In this document: positions 10,600 through 25,194 of the stretch, in pieces
Numbering within the stretch: the stretch's first letter is position 1
Layout of the letters: every line of letters starts with the position of its first letter
Assembly: GCA_030063045.1 (NCBI GenBank)
Contig: JAQSEB010000132.1
Coordinates: 62,001-126,000 of the forward strand
Direction: 5' to 3'
Source: Pratylenchus scribneri
Taxonomy: Eukaryota > Nematoda > Chromadorea > Rhabditida > Pratylenchidae
Length of the DNA: 64,000 nt
Program-made: the position numbers and the translations under genes
The notes under the pieces: generated by a model
Seen by the model: the letters and a program-made list of their open reading frames with translations, nothing else
What the model was told of the DNA's origin: nothing
The model's database searches: none

Positions 10600-13110
10600 A
10601 AATATTAAAAATCAAATTGTAAAAATGTTTTAATTATTAATTATAATAAATGTTTAAATTAATTAAATGAAATTAATTAATTATGAATGAATATTATTAA
10701 CAAAAAAACGATATCAAAATTATTTATATAAAATGCAGATAAAAAAACAAGATAAATATCTTTAATTAATTATTTTTAAAAATTTAATTTTCCCAAATTT
10801 TGGAATTATGGAAGAAAAAAATTTTGAAATAAAAAAGGGAAGAAAATTTTGTATCTTTGAGTATCCAAAACACTCATTGGGTTTTGGCTATTTGGATGTA
10901 TATGAGAAGCAAATTTTTTTCTGGACTCGAAAATAGATGATGAGCGAATTAATTCAAAAAATCTTGTCTTGTAGACTTTAATGTTAGATAAATAATAAAA
11001 CAATATTTATTAAAAATATAATAGTCTACACAACAATAAATAATTTTCAATTGAAATATATAATTTATAATATATTTTTTATTTAAACAGAATTTTTTCG
11101 AGAAATGCTAATTTTATTGATAAGAAGCTTATTAAAAATTTAATTTATGAAAATTTATTTTAAAAATATTAATCAAAAATAAATAAAATAATAAACAAAA
11201 ATAAATTTATTTTTTTAAAAAGAATATATAAATAAATAACATATGAATAAAGTAATAATTTTTGTAATAATTTAATAATTTATGAAAGAAAAATAATAGA
11301 TGATTAATATTAGAATAAGGAAATTAAAAAAATGTTTTTAAATTATTGATGACATATTTCAAATTAAAAAAAATATTGTTGTTATTTTAAAATTATATAT
11401 AAACATAATTAATAATTAAAAATATTTATGAAAATCAAGTGATTTCCTATAATATTAAATGATCTTCATAGTAAATACAATATTCCCACGAAAAAGAATT
11501 AAAATTATTTTTTTAATACAATACATATTAAAGATTTATTAACGATTTATCATTCTTTATAGAGAGGCCTTTTAATTTTTTATTAAAAATAATTATTTTT
11601 ATTATAATATAAGAGAAAATCCTTAATTTAAAGGAATTTTATTAATTAATATAAATAGAATTTAAAAAATTAAAAATAATTTTATTATTATCGAAAAAAA
11701 TTTTTTAAATTTAATTTTAATTTAAAATTCTTTTCAAATTAATATAGAAATTTTTACCAAATATATTATTTAGTATTAAAATATAAAAAAAATTTTAAGG
11801 ATTATTAAAAATTTTTAATTGTAAAATTTAAGAATTTTACTTAAAAAATGCATGATAAAAATAAATAACTGATATAAAAATGAGAAAATTAAAATGGAAA
11901 AACAAAATTAAAATCAAAATAAGACTAATCTCCTCAATTGGATACATGAATATGATCAAATTAAAAAAATTACGAATTCCATTTAAATTTCTCGCTACAT
12001 TGAATATATAGAAAAAAAAAACAAGCACGGGACTTGAGCGAAACCAAAGTTAATAAAAGGAAAAATAAGAATTTTAGCAATGGCTAATTTCAAATATAAT
12101 ATATTTGATAATATCTAGGCCTGAAATCGAAATGAATTTGAATGTACTCTCAAAAATAATTAAAAATATAAATTTTTTATAGATGAATGATTTAAAATAA
12201 GTAGCTTCTGAAATTTGGGATTCAAATTTTGATTGTTAAAGGAAAAATAATAAATTAAAAAAATAATGAAAAATAGAAAGAAATTAGAGAAAAAGAAAAA
12301 GTGAGATAAAAATAAAAATAAATAAATTATATTAAAGGAAAATATAGGATATATAAATGAAAGAATTAAAAAAAATAAATTTTTAAAGAATATAAATATT
12401 TGATATAAAGCATAGGATGATAATTATAAAGCAAAATTGCCGGATTGTTTCCTTCTATAGATAAATAAGGAATTGAAATTTTTTAAAAACATAGTTGCAC
12501 CTATGCGAATATATTTAACAGGATAGAAGGAAAACTAAATTTTTTCAATTTATTATCGCTTGATCGAAAAAGAATATGTATGACTCATATATATTTTGTA
12601 ATTTTAAAAATAATTTATTATCTATAATTTTTAAAAATTTTAAAATTTTAAATAATTTAGAAATTTAATATTTTAATGGGGAATTTCCTCTCACTTATAT
12701 ATTTGATAAACATCATTAAAAAAATGACAAATTTTCATACATAATATTGTTTTAAAATCATAAAAAATAAAAAAAATAAATTTGAATAAGAAAAATATAT
12801 ATGAAATCAAATATTAAAATTTATATAAAATGATTCAAAATTTGTAAATAAATCATTTTATTTGGATTAATATTTAGAACTTCATTCTTGTAACACAAAA
12901 TTCAATAATCATATTTAAAATTCAAATTCAAAAAAAAATAAAATTTTTAAAATAATACTTAAATATAAAATATCATAATAAAAATTATATTTAAATTTTC
13001 TTTTATGAAATGTGAATAATACGATTATAATGCGTTCTAATTAGAAATTCCAAAAGACTTTTATTTTTATAGAATCGAAGTCAAATTAAATTCGTTGGCT
13101 AAAAAATTAT
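10600..13110. other. AT-rich stretch without a supported gene
   Basis: Low-complexity A/T sequence. Two frames of about 63-65 codons on the minus strand (near 10.8-11.0 and 11.84-12.03 kb) are no longer than expected by chance and show no domain or splice support. Confidence 0.55.
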
Positions 13111-13257
13111 TTTAGAAATAGTGATAAAATGGAAGCTGTATTTTTGTTTTTGTTTTTTGCTTTCATCCGTTTGTTCTATAACAAGTTTAAATTTAAATAA
13201 AAATATGTTTTTAATTAAATTCGTATTGATCTGGTGCAATCGACTGATTTGTCGATA

Positions 13258-13320
13258 TTTGGGACTGCTTATTCAGGCTTTGGGACTATTATTCAATGCT
13301 TTGGGTCTTTATACGTATGA
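13258..13320 (+). repeat. three 21-nt imperfect tandem units
   Basis: TTTGGGACT or TTTGGGTCT recurs at 13258, 13279 and 13300, exactly 21 bases apart, with divergence after the first nine bases. It lies at the end of an open plus frame (from about 13121 to 13351), where it encodes a seven-residue repeat of the form LGLL(I/F)(Q/N)A. Because the unit is a multiple of three it would be tolerated in coding sequence, but two plus frames are open across it, so coding is not proven. Confidence 0.55.
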
Positions 13321-13359
13321 AAATATGGTTAATTATTTGGTTAAATATTGAAAAAGATT

Positions 13360-15600
13360 TAAAAAAAAGAAATGAAGAATAAGAAAATTTATTAAAAATA
13401 AAGTCCTTTAATTAATTTTAATATAAATTTGATTAAAAATTTTTAAAAAATCTGAAAATATTTCATAAAATAATCAAATGTGGTACAACAAATTTATTTG
13501 TCTACCGGATCGTTTTTGAAGAAAAGAGGCTAGAGACAACAAGAGCGGCATCTATACCCTCATGAAGAATATTGTGCAAAAAATGATTCTCAAAAACATC
13601 TCATTTTTTTTCAATGAATATTCCAATTTCAAAATAGTAAATTTTTCATAATGAATATTCATTATATGATGGAACTATCAAATGTTCAATTCAACAAGAA
13701 ATATGAAAATCACCGTTAAAATTAATGCAAATTAGCCATCTTAATATATTACTTTTAAATTTAATAATAATTCATTTATTAGAAAAAAAAATTTAAAAAA
13801 TGGAAAAAAATTTATATTGATAAAATAAAAAAATTTAGAAAAAAAAAGGAATGATAAATTAATAATATTCTTTAAATAAAAAATAATTTCAAATTTTAAA
13901 ATTCATTTAATTGAGTATTCTGCGTGAACATGCAAAAATCAAATGTAGAGAAAAAATTTTTTGACGAAATGAAGCAAAAACACAAGCAAAATGGAAATCA
14001 GTATACATAGAAATCAAAATTTATAGATTAATGAAGATTGGAAAAATATTAAATTAAAATTAAGAAATAAAAAAATAAATTTAATAAATAATTTTTTAAA
14101 TAAATTTTAAATATTGACTTATCCTTCAACAAAAAGTTCGCTATATAATCAGTTGTATTCGATTTGTAAATTTTAATTTTAAATAAAATCTGATAATATT
14201 TAATAGGGATAAAAAAATTAAATGAGAGAAAATAAATAATATAAATTTTTCCGATCATTGAGCATAAAATAAATTAATTCTTTAAAAAAATCTTTAAAAA
14301 GATCTGATGGGGAAAATAGCATGAATAATTTAAAATTAGTTTTTATTTATTTAGAGTAAATTAAAAATCGGATTGAAATATAATATTGATTATTTAAAAA
14401 TGATTGAAAAAAAACAAATTCAAGTATGTACTCGCTAATTCTGTGAAATAAATTCCCTTTGATTTATTGAATTTTAAGCATACTCTTGTATTAGGATCGA
14501 AGAAATTATTAATCAAATTACAAATTTGTATAAATTTTTATAGAAATTTTAGGAAAAAAAGTGGAAAAAATTAGATGAAAATCTTAAATAAAATTTATTT
14601 TTATAGGCAAAGATTCAATAAAATATTATATGTTGTCGAAAATTCAGTAATTACTTTTAAAAAATATGATAATTAAAATATATAAAATTATGGTCAATGG
14701 ATAATTTCCAACACTAACTATTTTTCGTAGCATCAATATCAATAGAAAGAATTTAGTAAATTTAAATAATATTAAATCATTTACCCAAAAAAAATAATTT
14801 TAAAAAAATGAATAAAATAAAAATAAATATAATAAATAATTGAATTTTACCAATTTCTATAAGTAAAGCATATTTTGGTCTAAAAATCTGAAAAAATATT
14901 TTTTTAAAATGACTGAATTGAGTTTTGATAAATGTCTATGAAAAATCATAATTAGAAAGTACAAAATAATATTTTTATAAAAAGTTAACCATTTTTTAAA
15001 ATTATAATATTTAGTATAATTTTTGATGATTTATAAAATAATTACAAATTAAATTATAATTTAAAAATATGTTCTTTATAAAAATAAATAAATTAATTAT
15101 GAGCTAATTCAAAATAGATAAAATCAAATAATTATTAAATTTTATTAAAATATGAGAAATGATCGATACATATAAATTATAATGAAATAATTATATACTC
15201 TAAAATAGATTTTCCTAAACATTTCAATTTTAATTGATATTTATGTATAATTATTAAATTTATTCTTCATCCTATATAAATTCTATTGCTATTAATTTAT
15301 CCTATAAATAAACATTATTATAATTATTATTTTTTAAAAATATTGAAATGTAAAATATAAAAATTCAAAGAATATTAGGAATAGAAATAAAATATGAATA
15401 TTTAAAAAGAATTTTTTTACAGAATACTTCGCAAAGACCAAAGTTACAATTAAATTAAAAATATTTCATTTCTAATGAAAATTCAAATAATATAAAAGAT
15501 TTTAAAATTTTGTTGAATAAAGATCAGTTACAGAGATTAATAATCTATTTTAACAGGATAATTTATATAAATATATGATAAATACAATAATCTAATAAAT
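13360..15600. other. AT-rich stretch without a supported gene
   Basis: One island at about 13490-13620 reads coding-like on the plus strand with an in-frame TAG and ends at TGA. The rest is A/T-rich with frequent stops and no recognised feature. Confidence 0.5.
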
Positions 15601-15607
15601 ATAATAT

Positions 15608-15795
15608 TTAATAAATATAATTATATTTAAGAATAATAAAATCATAACTTATCATAAAAAATGGAATATCAATAAAGAATGGGCTGTTCATGGAATGCAA
15701 AATTAAGATAAGTTTTTCTGGTGAATTAATCATAGAAGAATTTTTTGGTTTAAAAAAATTATCTTTTTTTTTGGATGTTCTAAAAGGAATGTTTA
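15608..15795 (-). CDS. candidate 3' exon after a TTTTTCTAG acceptor
   Basis: On the minus strand an acceptor-like ATTTTTCTAG ends at 15796. The frame after it is open for 62 codons to TAA at 15610-15608. It begins NIPFRTSKKKDNFFKPKNSS, continues with SPEKLILILHSMN, and then has a hydrophobic end around FFIDIPFFMISYDF. The mix of charged, proline and serine residues is less biased than in chance AT-rich frames. No start codon is needed if it is a terminal exon. No family is recognised, and upstream exons were not identified. Confidence 0.25.
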
Positions 15796-15829
15796 CTAGA
15801 AAAATCAATAAAATTGTTTAATCTAATAC

Positions 15830-18800
15830 GGGTAAATTTTTATTGTTGATTGATTTATAAATAAATAATAAAAGGATTTTAAATATTTCTCTATAATATA
15901 ATCGAAAAAAATCCACATTACGTAATACATGCGAGTTTAATTCCCAATATCCATAAATATATAACAAGTAATTTTACAATAAAAAATTCGATCATAAATT
16001 AAAAAAATTATTAATTGCAAAGCATAATTATTCCAAATTTTTTTAATTTTATTAAATAATTAATATATATAATTTTAAATAATTAATAAATTTAAAAATA
16101 TATAAATAGAAAAAATATATTTAAAATATCTATTTGTATTTAACATATTCCTTACAGATAAGAATGCCATCGAAAATTATAATTACAAATTTATATTTAA
16201 AATTACTGAAAAACTATAATAAAATTATTGAAAGTATCAATGAATTCTACCAATATTATTATTAATAAAATTTTTAGTATTATATGAAAATTTAATACAA
16301 GAAATAAAAAAAAAAATTAAAAATAATTAATAAACTTTCTTTATAATTAAAACGATTTTTAATTATAGAATTAATTAAATAAATATTTGAAATTTTTATG
16401 AAACATATTCCAGGAACCCGAATCTTAGCATTATGAAGATGACATTTAAAAATAAATAAATTGGTATATATTTAAGAAAGAGAATTAAATATTCAATAGA
16501 TTGTTAATATCATAATTATTATAAAAAAAAGTTAGAATTAATTAATTTTATGAATATTATTCAAAATTGAAATAACTAAAATTACAAATTTATAGTTGAG
16601 AAGATATTAATATACGAGAATAGTAATTAATATCTAAAAAAATTATTTATTTATAAAAATGCTCATAAATAATCAATTGATAGTCTTAAAAACATGAAAG
16701 AAATATTTTATAATTTCAAGATTAAATAAAATATAAATTTCAAAAAATAAATTTATCAAAATAAAAAAAATTTTAATTTATGTTAATGAGAATAATCATA
16801 TCCTGATATGTTCTTCTTGCTTGTAAACCATTATATCTGTATCCGTTTCTTAAAAAGTTCTCTCATTATATAAATACGAAAATTTTTAATTTTTAAAATA
16901 ATTTAAAAAATTTAGTTAATTCCCTTAAAAAATTAATTTTTTATATGAAAAAAAAATAAATTTACTATATTTTTAAAACAAAAAGTAAATTATATAAAAA
17001 TAAAATTTTAAAAGCACCTATTATCATACCGTTATTTAAGTGTATTAATTTGTCAACACACAAAATTTATTTTTGCTGAGTTCTTTTCCAATAAATTGGT
17101 TTCTCTGCTTTACTGTATTGGGGCAACATACACCTTATAGTGGAGAATAAAATTTAATCCGTATTATAATAATATATTTAAATATTTAGCTAATTATATC
17201 CAAAGAAGAGAAAATTTATTACGATTATTCAACAATATTAAAAAATTATAAAATAAAATAAATAATCTGTGTATATTTTTATTTTACTCTCAATTTTCTT
17301 AATATTTTATTATTTTTATTTACAAAGAGATGATAAAATAATAATAAAATAAAACATTCTAATTAAAATATGCATTAAATTTTTTTAAGATTTGAATTTG
17401 ATCTTGAAAATTAAAGAGTTATAATAAAATGAATTATAAAAAATTTTTTAAAGATTGACAATGCTTCGGATAAAAATGAACATCAGAAAATTCTATTATG
17501 ATTTTCGAAGGAATTTATGATTATGTAATAATTTTGCATTTTTAATAAATTTTTTGTTCTTCTTTTAAGAGCTGAAAATTTAAAAAAAAATTTTTTGTTT
17601 TTTGTAATAAAATGTCATTAATTTATTTATGAGAACCAAAAAATTTCTATTAAATAAAATGCTTTTTTTAACTTATTAATAATATTTTTATTCGAGAAAT
17701 AAAATTTCAATTTTTATTTTTTATCATTAATTAAATCAAATATAATTTTCAAAATAAAATAGAACACATTAACAATATTCATTACCATTCAAATATTTTT
17801 TTTTATTGGAAAAAATAAAAATTATAGAAAATAATTCAATGTTTAATTATTCACAAATTACAAAAAGATAGAATATAACGAAAATTTGAAGAACCTAATA
17901 AATTAAAAAATCCTTCACTATAAGGGTCATGTGTAACAAAAATTTATTTATTTATTATATTATAAATTCAACAAAATGCAAAAATTTTGGCGATATGAAT
18001 ATTTGAAAAAGGCCAACCGAAATTTGTTTTGTACAATTAAAACTTCTTTCGATCAGAAAGACCTAAAGTGTATGGAAAATTAAAAGAAATGAATTTGGAA
18101 ATTAATAATTAATTTTACCTTCATATTTAATAAAATTATTATGGAAAAATATGGATTATGAATAGGATTTTGAAAAATAAAATAATTAAAATATCCATAT
18201 TTCCTGGTAGTATATCGAATTGGTCATTTTGGGAAAAAAACTTAAATTTATCAATATAATCAATAAATAAAATAAAATTTAATGCTAAACTTTAAATTAT
18301 TATTATTATAAATAAGAAATAATGGAGGTTAAATTATTTTTTTACATCATTTTAAAAAGATTAATAATTGTATAAAATGCTACAAATTAAATAAAATTAA
18401 ATTTATGTAAACTATTTCGTATTTATATTAATGCAAAAGTATTTTTAATAAAATGAATTTTAAAATTATTTTTTAGATTTAAAAAAAACTTTATAATAAT
18501 TTCAATCCAATAAAGAAAGAAAGTATTTCTTCAAAGATTTAAAAAAAAATATAGTTAATTTATGAAGAAAAGAAAAAAAAATAATGATAATAGTTCTAAA
18601 TTTAATTTTATAAATAGCCGTCAAATATCCTTAAAATTTTGCAAAAAAAAGAATTTTTAAAAATAGTATTATTTCCGCATTGACTTTACTAGAAAATATT
18701 CATTTATAAAATAAATTATTATAAGGGGATAAAATTAAATTCAGCTCTAATAAAATAATATTTGTATATATAATTTGATTATTATTTTAAAATTTTAAAA

Positions 18801-21600
18801 TTGAAGATGAAAAATTTGTTCTCATATATTTGATAAAAAATGATAACAAGATTTTTATATTAAAAGATATTATTAAATTATAGAAAAATATTAGATTAAT
18901 TTAATAACTATATATAATATAGATAAAGAAGCTAATATAACAGCATCAATGAAGTTTTACAATCAAAAAATTATAAAATAAAAGTTTATTAATAATATAA
19001 TTCCAAAAAACAAGAAAATTTTTAATGTCGAAATCATAATTTCAATCTTTTTGCTATTCCCAATGAAAGAAAAAAATTTAAAAATATTATTATAGTATTT
19101 TTAAAGATTTATAAAAATATATTGAAAATATTTTGAAAATTTAAAAATAATTTGAATAAATAGAAGAAAGCATAAAGATCAATAATATTTTCAGTGAAAA
19201 TTTTTACTATTGCATAAAATATTATAAATTTAAGTGAATTTTTTTTAATTTAATAAAAAAGATTATTTCCATTCAAAATTTTTCTTAAAAAAATATTACA
19301 GAATTATAAAATACATTAATATATTTTTAGGCATTTTACAGATTCAGAAGCTCTTGAATTCGAATTTTATATTCATAAAGCAATAAAAAACAAGCTTACT
19401 AATTTATTATTTATTTCAATCAAAAAGCTTAAAAGAAAAATCTTCCAATCATTAAAAATATATTTTAAGAAATAGCTTCTCTTATCAAATATAAAAAATT
19501 TTTAAATAATAAAATTCCATATTATAATTCCTTAAAAAGAAACTTTAATTTTTAAGGATTTTTAAATGAAATATTTTAGCTTAAAAAGTTAATTTAATAA
19601 ATTAAAATAAAAATAGAATTTTTGTAAATTCAATTTATTCATCTTAATCAAAGAGATAAATTATTCAATATAAAAGATTTAAAATATTAAATTCATAAAA
19701 AAAAAGATTTATATTATTAATAATTTTGTAATTAAACATGAACGAAACTAGAAGTTAAATAAAAAAAAACCTAAAAATTTTGAATCCTTCCTCTTTTTCT
19801 GAAAAAAGAAGCTAAAACCGCATCCAAAGTCTTGCATTGTAATGTTTATATAAAATTTATATAAAAAAAAGAAATAAATTTCGTAATAATTATATTTACA
19901 AATTTTTATCCACTTAGTCTGAAATAGATAATTTATAATTTCATTTATAGGATTTTACTAAATTATAGAATAAAAATAAAATCAAATTTTCGAATGATAA
20001 TTTAAAAAATTGTCGATAATGTTTATAATATTTTTGTTTATTAAAAAATTTGACTAATTAAATATAAAAAATAATGCTAATGATTCAAAAATAATTAATA
20101 TAATTCTATATTAATTTAGGATTTGCTTGAATTGTTTCAAACAAAATATCATGAATGTAATACAAGAAATTTTAAAAAGAAATTTTTTAAATAAAGATTA
20201 AATAATATTAAAAAAACATAAATATAGTATTAAAAATTTATTATCTTTAAATGATTTTTGGACATTATAATTAAATCAAATGATAATAAAAAAAACAAAA
20301 AATTCTTTTTTATTATTTAAAAAAAATTTATTAATAAAATTTTATTAATGTTATATATATTTAAAATTTTATAATTTTTCCAATCCGAATAAATATATTA
20401 AAGATTCCATATTTAATAAATACATGATAAAAAATAAATATCAAAAATAAATAATAATTAATTGCTTATCAATTATTAGCCGAACAATTTAAAAAACGAA
20501 AAAGATCTAATTTCCCAAATGAAATCTTTCAAAAACGCCAACGATAATCTCAAATTGATTTTAAACGCAATCGCGAAGAAATCAAACCATTTTTGTGACC
20601 ATGTATAATCCAAAATTATTCATCATTTAAAATTAATTTATAAATTTAAAAAATATAAGAAAGGCAGGGATATTTATGGTACAATTAAAAATGTTGAATG
20701 TGTAGCTGCTTTTGTGAAAAATGAGTAATTATTTTTATATGAGAGAATTTTATAAAAATTTGAATAATCATAAATCTAACATATTATTATTATGCATAAG
20801 TAGTAAATAAGTGGCAGAATTATTTTTAAATTAATTAATAATTTTTTAATTTTAAATAATGTATTTATAAATTATTATGTTTTTATAATTAAATTATCAA
20901 TATAATAAATAAAATTAGTTATATTTATTTTAATGCTTTATATTTAAATAAAGCAACTTTATTGAAATTTTTAATAATTTTAATTTAATTCTTTTAAATT
21001 TTTTCAAATTTTTCAAAATAAAAATTTTTAAATTACAAAAATTAATATTGATTAATTTTCTTAATGAAATTGAATGAATGCTTGAATTATTTAACGTACC
21101 TATTTATAAAAGAATAAAATTTTATAATAAAATAAAATAAAGGATTTTGTGGATACATAAAATATAGAATTATTTTATTCACATAAATTTACTGTTATTT
21201 TGATATAAATATAAAAATAAAACTCTTATTGCTCCAACTATAAAAACTGGATAATTAATTCTAATAAATTTCTAATCTCTATTACAATCGATTATCGTGA
21301 TCAACAATTTTTTAGAAAAAAATAAAAAATAATATATCTGGAAAATCAAATCCAATGATAAGCATCAGATCAATAATTTTTACAAAAATCTAGAAATAAT
21401 TATATTCTTATGTATATTATTTAATAATAAATGAATTCATCGCGAATATAACGAATGTGAAAAAAAAATAAATTTATATTAAAATATGAAATAGCATAAC
21501 CTTTAAATCACTATTTCTATGGCTCGCAATTAATTATAAATTTAAAATATCAACAATGTAACATGATAAAATATATTAAAATTTAATTAAATTTATTCTT
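15830..21600. other. long AT-rich stretch, no supported gene
   Basis: Nearly featureless. Islands at 16390-16440, 16800-16860 and 17050-17140 are open on both strands for 15-30 codons. The last, read on the minus strand, gives TIRCMLPQYSKAEKPIYWKR with an in-frame TAA shortly after. No splice pairs or known motifs were found, and homopolymer and A/T-rich tracts dominate. Confidence 0.5.
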
Positions 21601-21623
21601 GATTATAAATAATAGGTTTTTAA

Positions 21624-21755
21624 AAAATATTTAAGCGGGGACGGCTCAAAAATTGCTCAGCTCGTCTTGCACTAAAAGAAAATTATCGGCATATCGATTC
21701 ATCATTAGACTTGCTTAACGGATGTTCTACGAACAATCATGAAAAATTCAATGCG
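21624..21755 (+). pseudogene. coding-like island, unknown, broken downstream
   Basis: A 44-codon plus frame contains LALKENYRHIDSSLDLLNGC and ends at TGA 21756. The same frame goes on past TGA, TAG and TAA codons with further coding-like runs (FSTWRKHKEIA, then SVPDLRHCVEGRDNELKHLY) to about 21890. One frame surviving over some 260 bases with three nonsense codons and no frameshift suggests a once-functional gene now decaying, or exons separated by very short introns I could not define. Its G+C is well above its surroundings. No family recognised. Confidence 0.25.
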
Positions 21756-22175
21756 TGATATTAGTTTAGCACATGGCGAAAACACAAAGAAATAGCTTAA
21801 TCGGTACCTGATCTCCGCCATTGTGTTGAGGGTAGAGATAACGAGCTAAAACACTTGTATAAAGTAGTGTTTTTCATTGGAGAAATGAAAATATTTATTA
21901 AAAAAAATTAAAATTAAACAATCATAAGGAAAAATTTTATGAGGAAATTTTTTCCTAAACAGCAACTATTCAAATTCTGATTAAAGAGAGAAAAGTCTAT
22001 ATAGAAAAATAATATTTAGAAAATTATTTTCAATTTAATTTTAAAATAAAAAAATAAATATATTTTAATAATTAGTGAAATAAATATCAAGATAAAATGA
22101 AGTAAAAAATAAATAATAAATATTAATTAATTTACATATATTAAATAAAAATTACATAAAATTGCTATTTTCTAG

Positions 22176-22275
22176 AAAAATTGTCCAGAAAAACAAACTA
22201 ATTCGATGCCCTGAACGGTTGGTTAGATTGGATGCCTTGGCTTCCATGTTAGATGCCCTGACTGGGTTGATTTGA
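22176..22275 (+). CDS. candidate terminal exon with GATGCC direct repeats
   Basis: After an acceptor-like TATTTTCTAG ending at 22175 the frame reads KIVQKNKLIRCPERLVR, then LDALASMLDALTGLI, to TGA at 22273. GATGCC recurs at 22205, 22231 and 22252, giving a repeated LDAL element in this frame. The minus strand is also open for about 40 codons across 22200-22370, so the strand assignment rests on the acceptor and the terminal stop only. Unknown protein. Confidence 0.25.
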
Positions 22276-22379
22276 AAATTAGCCAATTTTTGAATACATA
22301 GGAAGGGTTGTTTTTGGTGAAACAGAGGGAGTGATTTAAAAACGGACTGTCCTTTTTAGGTTAATAATAAAAATATATT

Positions 22380-23660
22380 TAAAAAATATATTTAAAAAAT
22401 AGAAAAATTCAGATAAAAATACAAATAAAATCTTTAAAAAAATAAAAAATTTTTGAAATTTATTTTAAAAAAGTTGTTTAATTTTTATTAAAATGATTGT
22501 CCACAAAGACATAATATAAATATATTTATAAGTAATTAATCATTATAAATAATAGATTATATAAATAGGTAAAATAATATGGTTAATAATAAAAATATAT
22601 TTATAAATTAAAAAAATTCAGCATAAAAATTTATTAAATTCAATTTTTTTCAAATTAAGAACTTGGATTAGAACAATAAAATTTATAATTCGCTTCAAAA
22701 CTGTCTATTTAAAAATTTATGAAGAAATGAATGGGGATGCATCCTCTTTATGAATTCAAATGTTGAGAAAATTAAAAAAAAGCAAAAAATTAGAAAAAAA
22801 CATCAATTAAAGTCGATGATAAAAAATTGTATAATATTAAAAAATATAAAAATATTAACAACAAAAATTTCGAAAAATTTTATTTACCTAATAAAAAGAT
22901 TAAATTTTTATAAATTTTAAAAATTTTAAGAATAAATAAGCAATTTAATTAAAATTAATTAATAATTATTAATAAAATGATACAAGCAAAAAATGGAATA
23001 TTATCTTTTTTATACTAATAAGCTTGCTATTGAAATCGCCTTATTTGCATTGCCCAATAAGAATTTTAGATTTAAAAAGAAAATAATCAAACTTATCATT
23101 AATAATTTATTTTTTAATATAAAGAACATAATTTAATGAATTAAAATTTTTATAAATTATAGTTATGCATAAATTTATATATTAAATATTATGTTAATTT
23201 ATAAAATCATCTATAAAATTAGAAAAAAAACTAAGAAAATATTAAAAATATTTCATTTTTACAAAAAATTTAAGCAAAATTTAATAAAATTGTAAGATCA
23301 AAGCAGTCGAAAAATGAAATAAATAAAAGAGGCATTCCAAGAATAAAATTACTGAAAAATTATCAAATTATTTTTATAAACAAATTTAATATCATTGAAA
23401 ATTATAAGAAAATTTATTTTACTTATTTAAAGAAAGATATATGGACTTTCCAACAAAATAATATTATTGAAAAAAAAATAAAATTAATTAAAATATATAG
23501 TAAAATTGAATTGTCACTAACCAAGTAGAAGCGGACATTTAAAATATATTGTGTCATTATTTCTTTTTTTTCATTGTTGGTTATGGCATTATGCTATAAA
23601 TATTTTTTTATATTACTTTCTACAAATTCGAATACATAAAAATAATCATCATACATATTT
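22380..23660. other. AT-rich stretch without a supported gene
   Basis: A/T-dominated with many stops in all frames. Only the patch at 23520-23600 is slightly richer and has no usable frame. Confidence 0.55.
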
Positions 23661-23666
23661 TATTGA

Positions 23667-23840
23667 ATGTATTTAAGCTTCTTTTCCAATTCACGGGTTG
23701 CCGACGAATTTGGTGAACTAATATTTAAAAAAGCATTTAAAATAAATATTAAAATTATTCACCCATTTGGGCCATTTGCTGATGAATCTGATTGGGAGCC
23801 AATGGCCAAAGACTCGATATTTGATCAGTGTAGTCATTAA
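23667..23840 (+). CDS. 57-residue ORF with coding-like composition, unknown
   Basis: ATG at 23667 starts a 57-codon frame ending at TAA 23838. It contains NSRVADEFGELIFKKAF near residues 8-24 and HPFGPFADESDWEPMAKDS near residues 32-50. The balanced acidic, proline and tryptophan content is unlike chance AT-rich frames. It lies inside an island whose G+C drops sharply on both sides. No signal peptide or membrane segment is evident. It may be a small complete gene or one exon. No splice acceptor is needed because the frame has its own start. No known family matches from memory. Confidence 0.35.
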   Translation: MYLSFFSNSRVADEFGELIFKKAFKINIKIIHPFGPFADESDWEPMAKDSIFDQCSH

Positions 23841-25194
23841 GAACTGCTATTCCATGTAGGAATTTTATGAACAAGAAAGAAAACATATATTCATATTAAA
23901 AATTTTCTAGAAACTTTATTGAAATGATAAAATTTTTCTTAAATTAATTGTAATAATATAAAAATTTTAAAGAAAACCAGAAAACCAAGATCACAATATA
24001 TTAAATTGGATTTATAATTTAATTTCTTAATTTTGTAAGAAAAATCATATAAATAATAGAAAATTATGAATGATATAGAATTTTTTGATCAAAGTATAAC
24101 ATAAATATGGTCTATATTTTGTTTTTAAAAATTTTCAACGGATTTATCGAGAAACATACATTGAATTTATATGTTTTGATTATAATAAATTTAATCGAGA
24201 GAGTTTTATAAATTTTTTACCATTTTCCAAAAAAGGCAAAAATTATTGATTAATTTCATATATTTTCTTTAAAAAAAATGAAAACTAAAATCAAACTTTT
24301 TGGAAAATATTTATTGAATATAGTGAAAATTCATTTATCCATTGATTTATCAAATTTTGGAATGGTGAAAAATTATATATAAAAAATAAATCAAATGGTG
24401 AAAATCTAAATAAATATAATTAAAAATTTTACAAATTATAACAAGAAAATTTTGATATTATGTAATTAAAAAATTATTTAATATCGATCAAAAATAAAAA
24501 GTTTTAAAGTAATTTAAAATAATTGATGCATATTCTATGAATACCTATATGAAAATTTGTTTTAAATTTAATTTATTACTCTAAAAAAATTAAACGACCT
24601 AAATAATTAAAGTGAGTTAAATAAATAATTTGAAAAAATTTTTAATAATTTAAGATTTTTGATTATTAAAAGGAAATTAAACAATGATATAATAATCCAT
24701 TGATTACAAAATCATTGTATAAATTTGCTCAATATATTAACGGTGAAATGTGAATTTTTAATTTGAATTGATTCAATACCCAAAAAGATAAGAAAGGAAA
24801 TTAAAATTATAATATTAAAATTAAATTTTAAATGCATCATATTACTTGAAAATGATTTTTTATATAAAATGCAAATTAATTATTTTAAAATATTTATTAA
24901 CATTATTAAAATTATAAATCATAATTTATAGAGATAATTTAAAATTTGCTTGAAAAAAACAAATTATTTTTAGAAAATTTATATTTTTTTTTAAATTTCA
25001 TTGAAAATCAATCAATTAATAATAAAAGAAAATCAAATCGGAATATATTTTTTTATTCAGTAAAAGATTTTGACTTTAGAAAAGAAAAATAATATAGAAT
25101 TTATTAATTTCAAAAATATTTGAAATAACAATTTGGATTCTTACCTGAATCTAATTCTGATATATTACATTCAACTAAATTCTTCGAAAGATTT

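Noticed and set aside
10806..11003. 65-codon minus ORF
   Set aside because: Length expected by chance at this A/T content; no domain, splice site or composition signal.
14049..14258. 69-codon minus ORF, lysine/isoleucine/phenylalanine-rich
   Set aside because: Pure A/T-driven translation with no coding-position bias.
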